Positions 1 to 5,277 of a stretch of 5,291 nucleotides of DNA are shown piece after piece. The notes under the pieces were generated by a model. It ran no database searches. It was not told the DNA's origin and saw nothing but the letters and a program-made list of their open reading frames with translations. The stretch covers positions 1-5,291 of the forward strand of contig DAIEPS010000141.1 of NCBI GenBank assembly GCA_027348305.1, in the 5' to 3' direction. Each line of letters starts with the position of its first letter. Position 1 is the stretch's first letter. The stretch comes from Anaerolineaceae bacterium (GTDB taxonomy: Bacteria; Chloroflexota; Anaerolineae; Anaerolineales; Anaerolineaceae). The position numbers were made by a program, and so were the translations under genes.

Positions 1-1320
1 CCGCTGATTTTGATACGCAATTCGCTAAACACCTCTGATCCAAAGGCCTTCAGCCGTTGGGCTGAAAGTATGGAAGCTCCAACGATCAACCTGCCGTTCT
101 TGCGTAAAGACGGCAAAAAGATCTGGCTTGAACTAAGAAGCACGATCATCAAAGACAGTCAGGGTCAAACAGAATTCATGGAGGGTATTGGCCGCGATAT
201 TACGCAGCGAATTCAATCTGACCAGCAGTTGCGTGAGCAAATGGAACGCATTAATGCCTTACATCAAATCGATAAAGCAATCACGTCATCCTTTGATCTG
301 CGAGTGACCTACCAGGTTCTACTCGATCAACTTCGCCAGGTGCTGCATGTTGATGCTGCATCAGTACTGCAATTTGAATCCGATCTCATCCAATACCAAT
401 ACTTGACAGGTTTGGGTTTCAAAACACTCGAATCCAACCTGCGCACCGCCTTACGTCATTCACCGCTGCCCTCAGAAGCAATTGCCACAAAAAAGACCAC
501 TCAAATTAATCTGGGCTCCGGTCAGACCTTTTCGCCCTCCTTGACGGATATTTTAAACAATGAAAAATTTGTGAAATACATCGCCACCCCCATGGTGATC
601 AAGGGCCAGATCAAAGGTGTGTTGGAGATCTATCACAAATCCGAACTTGAACCAACCCGTGAATGGGTCAACTTCCTCGAAGCACTGGCGCAGCAGGCTG
701 CCATAGCCCTGGATAACTCGCAAAATTTCATGGAATTGCAGAAATCTCAATCAGTATTGCTTCAAGCCTACGATGACACACTCATGGGTTGGGCGAATTT
801 CCTGGATCTGCGCGATAAAGAAAAAGAAGGCCATACTGTGCGTGTTTTGGAGCGTACCATGCGGGCTGCCCAGAGATTGGGCGTGCGCGAAGAAGACATG
901 GAACATCTACGCCGAGGTGTTTTATTGCATGACAGCGGCAAGGTTGGTGTTCCCGATCACATTCTTAACAAGCCGGGTCCTTTGACGGATGAAGAATGGG
1001 TCATCATGAAAAAACACCCTGAGTATGCCTACCAGATGCTGGCGCCGATCGGGTTCTTGAAACAGGCTCTGGATGTGCCTTATTGCCATCATGAAAGATG
1101 GGATGGCACGGGCTATCCGCGCAATCTGAAGGGAAAGGCAATCCCCTTCACGGCCAGAATATTTACTGTGTTCGATGTCTATGATGCCCTGACCAGTGAA
1201 CGCATTTATAACAAGGCGCGCTCAAAAGATGAAGCGATCGCCTATATACGCGACAATGCCGGGATCATCTTCGACCCCGACATTGTGGACATTTGTATTG
1301 ATGTGATCAGAGAAAAGTAG
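1..1320 (+). CDS. PAS-GAF-HD-GYP sensor, probable cyclic-di-GMP phosphodiesterase (5' partial)
   Basis: The reading frame is open from the first base, and the visible protein begins inside a PAS domain, so the true start lies upstream. The TTG at 10 is not a credible start. Counting from the first codon in the window, residues about 31-72 are the PAS C-terminal (PAC) part, with KDGKKIWLELR and ending GRDITQRIQ. A short helical linker leads to a GAF domain at about 94-240. The HD-GYP domain fills about 256-439. It has H278, the HD pair at 310-311 in HDSGK, H339 in HPEYAYQML, HHERWDGTGYP at 363-373, and D392/D395 in DVYDALTSER. These metal and substrate motifs are complete, so hydrolysis of cyclic-di-GMP is likely; this is inferred from the family. 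No membrane segment is visible, and the protein is probably a soluble cytoplasmic sensor. The usual HDIGK reads HDSGK, a mild variant. The next gene converges on it with a 21-bp gap. Confidence 0.95.
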   Translation, partial: PLILIRNSLNTSDPKAFSRWAESMEAPTINLPFLRKDGKKIWLELRSTIIKDSQGQTEFMEGIGRDITQRIQSDQQLREQMERINALHQIDKAITSSFDLRVTYQVLLDQLRQVLHVDAASVLQFESDLIQYQYLTGLGFKTLESNLRTALRHSPLPSEAIATKKTTQINLGSGQTFSPSLTDILNNEKFVKYIATPMVIKGQIKGVLEIYHKSELEPTREWVNFLEALAQQAAIALDNSQNFMELQKSQSVLLQAYDDTLMGWANFLDLRDKEKEGHTVRVLERTMRAAQRLGVREEDMEHLRRGVLLHDSGKVGVPDHILNKPGPLTDEEWVIMKKHPEYAYQMLAPIGFLKQALDVPYCHHERWDGTGYPRNLKGKAIPFTARIFTVFDVYDALTSERIYNKARSKDEAIAYIRDNAGIIFDPDIVDICIDVIREK

Positions 1321-1325
1321 AGCAA

Positions 1326-1343
1326 GCAGCAAAAGCTGTTCCT
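1326..1343. terminator. Weak hairpin between convergent genes
   Basis: The 21-bp gap between the convergent stops holds a short stem, CAGC-AAAA-GCTG, extendable by one A:T and one G:T pair to about 6 bp. Neither side has a solid T-run, so it is at best a weak, possibly bidirectional terminator. The only support is its position between two converging genes. Confidence 0.25.
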
Positions 1344-1962
1344 ATTTTCCTTCGTTTTCCTTCTTCTTGGCTTTGTTGAATTCCAAGATGCCCTGTACCA
1401 ATTGCATCAGTCCAAACGCAAAAACGGCCACGATCAAAATGGACATGTTGCTGGTGGATTGTGCATTGCCAAGTGAGAAGAAATAGAATACTGCCGCCAG
1501 AACTGCGAAGATACCGCCTGAAAACATTTGTTTCTTGCCGTTTTCTTTGGAGGGTTCCTGGTAAACGCGAATTTTCGATTCTCCTCTGACAAATCCTGTC
1601 AGACCTTCTGCATCAACGATCTTGACCCACCCTTTGCCTTCATCGCTTTCATACCCGACTGCCGTTACGACGGTCTTTTTGGGATAGGTTTTGATCACGG
1701 GGCTTTCCTGTGCGGGCGTCTCGTGGGCTTCAATGCCATCAGCAAAGAACTGAACCTTTTTGATCACAAAGATCTTGGTCTCGCCGGTAATAAAGCCTTT
1801 TTGACCGGAATCCAGGGTCACTTCAACCCAGACCTCTTTTTTCTTGCGTGAGACCTTGCCTAGTTCAAATTCATCACCTTTTTTCAGTGAAGTGATTGAA
1901 AGGGTTTGATCGCTTGGTTCAGCAAAGACTTTAATTTCTTCCTCTACTAAAATTCCTCTCAT
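1342..1962 (-). CDS. Tandem SH3-like domain protein with C-terminal membrane hairpin
   Basis: This encodes a 206-residue protein of unknown function. The start is the ATG at 1962, 7 bp after the upstream stop, with GAGG five bases before it. A longer reading from 2061 would overlap the upstream gene by about 90 bp with no added domain, so I rejected it. Two related modules are visible, about residues 8-66 and 72-134. Each ends in the same pattern: WV, then GF(I/V), then GE(T/S)KI and V. This is typical of bacterial SH3-like beta barrels. Two hydrophobic segments follow, at about 148-165 and 173-194, then a charged Lys/Glu tail. There is no signal peptide. Lysines before the first helix (NGKK) and after the second (KAKKK) predict that both ends, and therefore the SH3 modules, face the cytoplasm, which is unusual for bacterial SH3 domains. 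Tight linkage to the upstream CxxC membrane protein suggests a shared role. Confidence 0.87.
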   Translation of the reverse strand: MRGILVEEEIKVFAEPSDQTLSITSLKKGDEFELGKVSRKKKEVWVEVTLDSGQKGFITGETKIFVIKKVQFFADGIEAHETPAQESPVIKTYPKKTVVTAVGYESDEGKGWVKIVDAEGLTGFVRGESKIRVYQEPSKENGKKQMFSGGIFAVLAAVFYFFSLGNAQSTSNMSILIVAVFAFGLMQLVQGILEFNKAKKKENEGK

Positions 1963-1967
1963 GGTTT

Positions 1968-1971
1968 CCTC
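1968..1971 (-). promoter_or_regulatory. Ribosome binding site that fixes the start of the SH3-domain gene
   Basis: The minus strand reads GAGG with a 5-base spacer to the ATG at 1962. It lies at the end of the upstream gene, touching its TGA stop (1970-1972). This supports the shorter start and suggests translational coupling between the two genes. Confidence 0.6.
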
Positions 1972-2668
1972 ATCCTTTTTTTTGAGTATCATCTTCAGGT
2001 TTTGATACCAGTTCATATTTCCATTGGTTTTTTTGAGCGCACACTTCAGCCCAAGATTCATTGATTAAGACGATTTCAAGTGCAGTGAGTGTCAGGTCTT
2101 CTTCGTCACTTAACACATAGGTGTGTGCTTCAGCGCGCGGCAGTGGTCGAAAACCGGGATTTCGCCCCTCGATTTCACGAAGAACTTTGCTTTGATATTT
2201 TCTCTGGCTTAACCATGTTAAGAAGAGTACGAGCACACCCAATATGACCGGTAGTTGCCACAATGTTTTAATGACCTTTAAGACACCAATTTGAGGGATG
2301 AAAGGTGTCAGCAGTAAAAAGCCGACCGCGGCGAGCAGCCCCCCAAGAGACCACGCCATGGAATAAAAACGGGTGATCCTGGCGAGGTGAGATTTATCAT
2401 CATCCATTAATTCAGGATGGGTCAGGAAGTCTGATTGAAAACACGTTTCGCATACTTTTAATTTCAGTTGATAACCACTTGAGATCTTATACTTTTTACC
2501 ATACAGATGGGTACTTCTAAACCCAACTCTGTAGATCAAGCGATGTGTTTCAAAAAAATCAGCAGGCGATTGGCCGCATCGAGAACAAGAATTTCCGTTT
2601 TCTAGGATCAGAGGAATTCCCTGCCGATTCTTGACCTCGCTTGCTGGAATTAATATGCGAACGGACAT
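1970..2668 (-). CDS. Membrane protein with paired CxxC (zinc-ribbon-like) motifs, function unknown
   Basis: This encodes a 232-residue protein from the ATG at 2668, which has GGAG ten bases upstream. An in-frame TTG at 2710 would add 14 residues but has no ribosome site. The N-terminal region carries two cysteine pairs, C28-x2-C31 followed by G, and C73-x2-C76. Their spacing suggests a single four-cysteine zinc site. Two hydrophobic helices follow at about 105-127 and 136-153. Basic residues on both outer flanks (HLARITR before, SQRKYQSK after) predict that both ends are cytoplasmic. The C-terminal 65 or so residues form a soluble segment with a beta/alpha pattern ending in an acidic and lysine-rich tail. 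I do not recognise a named family. The gene lies 7 bp upstream of the SH3-domain membrane gene, and the two probably form one operon. It is lower in GC than the phage-type genes upstream, so it probably belongs to the host backbone. Confidence 0.87.
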   Translation of the reverse strand: MSVRILIPASEVKNRQGIPLILENGNSCSRCGQSPADFFETHRLIYRVGFRSTHLYGKKYKISSGYQLKLKVCETCFQSDFLTHPELMDDDKSHLARITRFYSMAWSLGGLLAAVGFLLLTPFIPQIGVLKVIKTLWQLPVILGVLVLFLTWLSQRKYQSKVLREIEGRNPGFRPLPRAEAHTYVLSDEEDLTLTALEIVLINESWAEVCAQKNQWKYELVSKPEDDTQKKG

Positions 2669-2815
2669 GTGTTGGCTGCTCCAATATACCGGGGATTGGT
2701 CTGCCAACAATTGTAACTTATTTCAAAACTTGCGTATTGTTCAACTTTTCTCAATTAATACACTTCGCAATGGGGTGTGAAATGAAGAGCTTTGATGTGC
2801 ATCTGTTTTATTATG
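2669..2815 (-). other. AT-rich intergenic boundary between phage-type block and host-type genes
   Basis: This 147-bp non-coding stretch separates the stop of the tail-type gene from the start of the CxxC membrane-protein gene. It is clearly richer in A and T than its flanks, especially at about 2715-2760. It is the likely place for a promoter driving the two membrane-protein genes, but no -35/-10 pair with good spacing and match is convincing. A TTGAAC at 2739-2744 lacks a good partner. No strong terminator hairpin follows the tail-type gene. If the phage block was inserted, its left junction should lie here, but no attachment repeat can be recognised from one end alone. Confidence 0.4.
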
Positions 2816-3571
2816 CTATGCCCAGGCAAAAACCCGGTAGTACCCTCCTGAAGAGAGTCTGCGCAAAGAATAACAGGTTGAGTTTTCTGCAGTGGCACCG
2901 GTTTGGATGTAAATGGCTGAAGAATCGCAGCCGAGCACTTCGATCAGATTGCTTCCGCTTTGAACGTAGGTGACCCTGACCCATTCACTGGTTCCTGTTG
3001 AATCCGAAGAATGATAAAGGGTGATCACCCTTGGGCAAGTCCCCAGACCATGCGTTTTGCTATATACGGTGTTATATGTGCAGGCAAACCAACCTGAGTC
3101 ATAATCAGCCGGTGGCAGGGAAGTCGGTGTCAGGTAGCAAAGAATGGAGATCAGTGATGAACCTGTCCAATATGCCTGGCCGATCAATCGATGGTCAATT
3201 CCTTCTGAAGACGAGGTATTTGCTGTCAATGTAAAGGTGGTTGATCCCGCTGAACGTACGGCGAAAATAAACCACATGGCAGCCGGTCCGCTGATCAACC
3301 CCGCAGGTAGGTCAACATTCGCGTCAGACTGAAGCATAAAACCGTTGATCATTAGTGTTGGCGGGTTAGTTGAGGAATGCGGCACACGCACCCGGTGATT
3401 GGGCAGATATTCCAGTTTTACACCGGTAGAAAAACGCTTAAAGAACACACCCAGGTTGACTGCATCCGTCTCTGCCTGACCCAGGTTCAGGGCGTCTTTG
3501 CGCAAATTGTTGTAATGGTCTGCCGCAGTCGGCTGACCGGGTGATACTTGTGTTGAAAGGGGATAGGTCAT
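2816..3571 (-). CDS. Phage tail-fibre / receptor-binding-like structural protein
   Basis: This encodes a 251-residue protein from the ATG at 3571, with AAGG seven bases upstream. The N-terminal 45 or so residues (MTYPLSTQVS, then NNLRKDALNL) look like a short helical attachment segment. The rest is rich in Ser, Thr, Gly and aromatic residues and is predicted to be beta. Residues about 50-135 resemble a repeated pattern of phage tail-type proteins, with VRVP, a DLPAG-type stretch and TTFTLTANTS. The C-terminal part carries YDSGWF at 157-162 and a later H174-GLG-T-C-P, a spacing seen in the tips of many phage tail proteins. There is no signal peptide or membrane helix. It is the last gene of the phage-type block, where a fibre or host-recognition gene would be expected. 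Its GC content is nearer 50%, lower than the three genes upstream, so it may have been exchanged separately. The phage structural role is fairly likely; receptor binding is inferred. Confidence 0.8.
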   Translation of the reverse strand: MTYPLSTQVSPGQPTAADHYNNLRKDALNLGQAETDAVNLGVFFKRFSTGVKLEYLPNHRVRVPHSSTNPPTLMINGFMLQSDANVDLPAGLISGPAAMWFIFAVRSAGSTTFTLTANTSSSEGIDHRLIGQAYWTGSSLISILCYLTPTSLPPADYDSGWFACTYNTVYSKTHGLGTCPRVITLYHSSDSTGTSEWVRVTYVQSGSNLIEVLGCDSSAIYIQTGATAENSTCYSLRRLSSGGYYRVFAWA

Positions 3572-3590
3572 TCTATTACCTTCGTAAATC

Positions 3591-3646
3591 GAGAATTGTG
3601 AACCGAGAACTGAGAACCGAGAACTGAGAACCGAGAACCGTGAATG
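3591..3646. repeat. Heptanucleotide tandem repeat, eight units
   Basis: Eight consecutive 7-bp units can be read on the plus strand: GAGAATT, GTGAACC, GAGAACT, GAGAACC, GAGAACT, GAGAACC, GAGAACC, GTGAATG. The inner six fit GAGAAC(C/T), with G-to-GTG variation in one, and the outer two are decayed. The GAGAACT and GAGAACC units partly alternate, giving a 14-bp super-period. The array ends 19 bp before the start codon of the tail-type gene, so a change in copy number would alter its leader or promoter spacing. Confidence 0.9.
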
Positions 3647-3666
3647 TTATTCTTTTACTAAGGTTT

Positions 3667-3696
3667 TCTCAGCGTACTCCGCGGCTCTGCGTGAGA
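3667..3696. repeat. Degenerate GCG-rich triple repeat with dyad symmetry
   Basis: Three related 9-bp units lie in a row on the plus strand: CTCAGCGTA, CTCCGCGGC and TCTGCGTGA. The same stretch is symmetric about one centre: TCTCA at 3667-3671 pairs with TGAGA at 3692-3696, and the centre is the palindrome CCGCGG at 3679-3684. The arms between do not pair. The sequence style resembles small dispersed intergenic repeats known from many environmental bacteria, but a regulatory site or weak hairpin remains possible. Confidence 0.5.
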
Positions 3697-3722
3697 TATG
3701 GTCTTTGCAAGAAAAAAAAGAA

Positions 3723-4205
3723 TCATCTCCAATAAGCGTTGTTCCACGTCAGAGTGCCATCCCAGACGGAAAGCAGCAGCAGGGCCGGGTCAACGGGCGG
3801 CCAGTAAACGCCGGTGTTGTTGAATTGACATTTGATCAATGATATACCCGGCTGATGGCGTTCATCCGCCGTCCAACCTACTGCGCCCAGCGAAAGCAGG
3901 GTGCCTGCCGGAGAAGTGATGGAAACCCCGCCTCTTTTGCCCAGGAACTGGCACAGCTTGGCATAATCCGCGGACCGGGTCTGCAGGCGCAAACGACCGT
4001 CTGGGTTGACGGCACGCTCAGCCAGCAGCACATCAAAATGCAGCCACAACCTGGTCGTGCCGCCTGAATCCACCTCGCGGGTGATCTGCACCCCGCCGCT
4101 CTTGATGCCCTGGTCTTCGGCCAGTAAAAAGCCGTAGCCTTCGCCGTCGTCAATCTCGGGGTGAGAGAGGATGATGTGACAATCCTTGCCGATGATCGAG
4201 GTCAT
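3723..4205 (-). CDS. Probable phage structural protein, beta-rich, function unknown
   Basis: This encodes a 160-residue protein from the ATG at 4205, 2 bp after the upstream stop, with AGG six bases before it. A longer ATG start at 4238 would overlap the connector gene by 31 bp and has no ribosome site. No named family is recognisable. The sequence alternates hydrophobic and polar residues as in beta-sandwich proteins. Visible landmarks are TTRLWLHFDVLLAER at about 50-64, a short helical part near 78-90 (SADYAKLCQFLGK), GAVGWTADERHQPG at 107-120, and a tryptophan-rich end with VWDGTLTW and YWR. There is no signal peptide or membrane helix. Its position just after a head-tail connector-like gene and before a tail-type gene suggests a neck, tail-tube or tail-completion role. 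That is inferred from gene order only. Confidence 0.82.
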   Translation of the reverse strand: MTSIIGKDCHIILSHPEIDDGEGYGFLLAEDQGIKSGGVQITREVDSGGTTRLWLHFDVLLAERAVNPDGRLRLQTRSADYAKLCQFLGKRGGVSITSPAGTLLSLGAVGWTADERHQPGISLIKCQFNNTGVYWPPVDPALLLLSVWDGTLTWNNAYWR

Positions 4206-4207
4206 GT

Positions 4208-4888
4208 TCAACCTGCTTCCCGGTTGCCCTGGTCCCATTTATCAAGTGCAAATCCGGCTGGGAATTCGAAATGTTGAAAGGTCTTGAGTTTGGAAAGTGA
4301 TTCTTCAGAGATCTGCTTCCACAACTTGCTTTGTTCCACCAGCCGCGCGGATTCACCCGCACGGGCTCCGTAAGTTTCGGCCAGGCTCGCAGCGCGCAGC
4401 AGACAGGCAAAGCTGGCTGCACCGGTTTCAAGCGCTTCACTTGCCGCATCCGGAAGGCTGGTTTCAGTCGCGCCCTCCAAACCGGTCAGCGTGTTTTGGG
4501 CTGCATAGGTCACTCGCAGGCACTCTCCCACACTCAGAAGGCTCGTGCCGTTGAAGTGCAGGCTGCCGCTCGTGCCCTGCAAAGAATAGGAATACCCCGT
4601 TTTAGCCTCTTGTTTGCTGCCGCCGGCTGATGCCGGCATACTGCCGGTTGAAGCCGGCAGTATGTAGACTTCGATCAGGTAGAGCGGATGATCTAATCCC
4701 GTCAGCGTGACATCCCGCCCTGATGTGGTGATCTGCAAATCCAGGCTGCGGATGAGCGGCATTCTTTCGTCCAGCCGGGCCAGCGCCTGGCGGATGGCAG
4801 TATCGAGCATTACACTGCTGAAACGATCGCCTGACGTGTCATCCAGGATCTGGCGGACGCGGTTTCTGATATCTTCGAGTGTTGGCAT
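4208..4888 (-). CDS. Phage head-tail connector / adaptor-like protein
   Basis: This encodes a 226-residue protein from the ATG at 4888, backed by a strong GGAGGA site 8 bases upstream. The N-terminus (MPTLEDIRNRVRQILDD, then FSSVMLDTAIRQALARLDERMP) is the all-helical opening typical of phage head-tail adaptors, where a short Asp-containing turn joins two helices. The middle is beta-rich and includes LRVTYAAQ followed by LTGLEGATETSLPD. A long helical C-terminal part follows, with GAASFACLLRAASLAETYG at 156-174 and a Lys/Glu-rich coil to about 203. This helix-beta-helix plan matches proteins that sit between the portal and the tail. Residues 77-90 (LPASTGS MPASAGG) are an inserted-looking tandem repeat encoded by a DNA palindrome. 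The first 50 bp overlap the end of the upstream gene, and the downstream gene begins 2 bp after the stop. The family assignment is by pattern and is fairly secure; the precise role is inferred. Confidence 0.88.
   Translation of the reverse strand: MPTLEDIRNRVRQILDDTSGDRFSSVMLDTAIRQALARLDERMPLIRSLDLQITTSGRDVTLTGLDHPLYLIEVYILPASTGSMPASAGGSKQEAKTGYSYSLQGTSGSLHFNGTSLLSVGECLRVTYAAQNTLTGLEGATETSLPDAASEALETGAASFACLLRAASLAETYGARAGESARLVEQSKLWKQISEESLSKLKTFQHFEFPAGFALDKWDQGNREAG
4619..4660 (-). repeat. Two-copy 21-bp in-frame tandem repeat inside the connector gene
   Basis: On the minus strand two 21-bp units follow each other in frame, 4660-4640 encoding LPASTGS and 4639-4619 encoding MPASAGG. By eye 16 of 21 bases match. 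Each unit has the form TGCCGGC, a short centre, then CCGGC, so each is nearly a palindrome. The pair sits in a Gly/Ser/Ala-rich loop between two beta segments of the protein. Confidence 0.75.
4637..4664. repeat. Perfect 11-bp inverted repeat (hairpin) inside the connector gene
   Basis: CATACTGCCGG at 4637-4647 is followed by a 6-base loop TTGAAG and the exact reverse complement CCGGCAGTATG at 4654-4664. It lies within coding sequence, so it is not a terminator, and it overlaps the 21-bp tandem repeat. A stable RNA hairpin would form on either strand. Confidence 0.9.
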
Positions 4889-5264
4889 CGACTTGTTCCT
4901 CCAAATGTTTGAGCGACTTGGGCAGCACGATCATCTCTGACATGCCATCACGGCTTTTGCCCACCGGCCGTGCACTGAGGTTTGATTTGCGCAGATCAAC
5001 ATCATGCAGGGGTTTCACTTCTGCATCCGCCGGCAGCACGGGGCTTTTGGCTTCTGATTGGTGCAGTGCACGGCGCGCACGGCAAACCTCAAGCGCTGTG
5101 AACCATAACTTGCGTCCGTCCGCGGCGATTACCACCATGCCGCCGTCTGGCAGGCAGCGCAGCGAGAGCGGCTGCCCGGATTGCCCGGGCAGCAGAAAAG
5201 GTTTGACCAGGTATGCAGCTAAAACGGCGTTCTTTGCAGTGTCAGGATTGTTTTTGGATGCCAT
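4839..5264 (-). CDS. Unrecognised protein upstream of the connector gene, probably phage-related
   Basis: This encodes a 141-residue protein from the ATG at 5264, with GAGG nine bases upstream. A TTG at 5279 would add five residues but overlaps the ribosome site, so I rejected it. No named family is recognisable. After a polar N-terminus (MASKNNPDTAKN), residues about 13-60 contain VLAAYLVKPFLLPG, then SLRCLPDGGMVVIAADGRK and LWF. This last part looks like a small beta unit built around a DGG and a DGRK turn. The second half is polar and probably disordered or helical: LKHLEEQVDANTRRY at 118-132, then a proline-rich basic tail KPRPPDPG. There is no signal peptide or membrane helix. The last 50 bp overlap the connector gene, a common phage arrangement. 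By gene order it could be a small capsid-associated or head protein, but this is only inferred. GC content is high, like the next two genes. Confidence 0.85.
   Translation of the reverse strand: MASKNNPDTAKNAVLAAYLVKPFLLPGQSGQPLSLRCLPDGGMVVIAADGRKLWFTALEVCRARRALHQSEAKSPVLPADAEVKPLHDVDLRKSNLSARPVGKSRDGMSEMIVLPKSLKHLEEQVDANTRRYQKPRPPDPG
4897..4902 (-). promoter_or_regulatory. Strong ribosome binding site of the connector gene, embedded in the upstream gene
   Basis: The minus strand reads GGAGGA with an 8-base spacer to the ATG at 4888. The site lies wholly inside the coding region of the preceding gene. It fixes the connector start and thus makes the 50-bp overlap real rather than an artefact of choosing too long a frame. 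Confidence 0.75.
5171..5193. repeat. Perfect 9-bp GC-rich inverted repeat inside the 141-residue gene
   Basis: GCTGCCCGG at 5171-5179 is separated by ATTGC from its exact reverse complement CCGGGCAGC at 5185-5193. On the minus strand it encodes LPGQSGQP (about residues 25-32 of the protein). It lies in coding sequence early in the gene and would form a stable hairpin in the mRNA. It is similar in style (CTGCC, GG, then the reverse) to the palindrome in the next gene. Confidence 0.85.
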
Positions 5265-5273
5265 TACCGCTGT

Positions 5274-5277
5274 CCTC
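5274..5277 (-). promoter_or_regulatory. Ribosome binding site that decides the start of the 141-residue gene
   Basis: GAGG on the minus strand lies 9 bases before the ATG at 5264. In another frame the bases TGA here (5278-5276) would be a stop, so an upstream phage gene could end within this site. Too little sequence remains in the window to confirm that gene. Confidence 0.5.

Noticed and set aside
10..12. TTG as the start of the PAS-GAF-HD-GYP gene
   Set aside because: The frame is open to the window edge and the PAS domain would be cut in half, so the gene starts upstream.
1963..2061. Longer start of the SH3-domain gene, adding 33 residues
   Set aside because: The extension lies almost wholly in the upstream gene in another frame, and the ATG at 1962 has a good ribosome site.
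2669..2815. Attachment site or promoter in the AT-rich gap
   Set aside because: No repeat partner is in the window and no -35/-10 pair with suitable spacing is convincing.
2641..2973. Plus-strand frame of 110 codons across the intergenic region
   Set aside because: It is mostly antisense to two supported genes, has no domain-like pattern and no ribosome site of note.
3591..3646. CRISPR array
   Set aside because: The units are 7 bp and contiguous with no spacers, so this is a simple tandem repeat.
3855..4630. Several plus-strand and alternate minus-strand frames of 70-99 codons
   Set aside because: They are shadows produced by GC-rich coding sequence; the residue composition (many Arg, Pro, Cys) is not protein-like and the main frames have better starts.
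4839..4888. Programmed frameshift joining the 141-residue gene and the connector gene
   Set aside because: The connector has its own strong GGAGGA site and a typical N-terminus, and the two frames differ by +1, not the usual -1.
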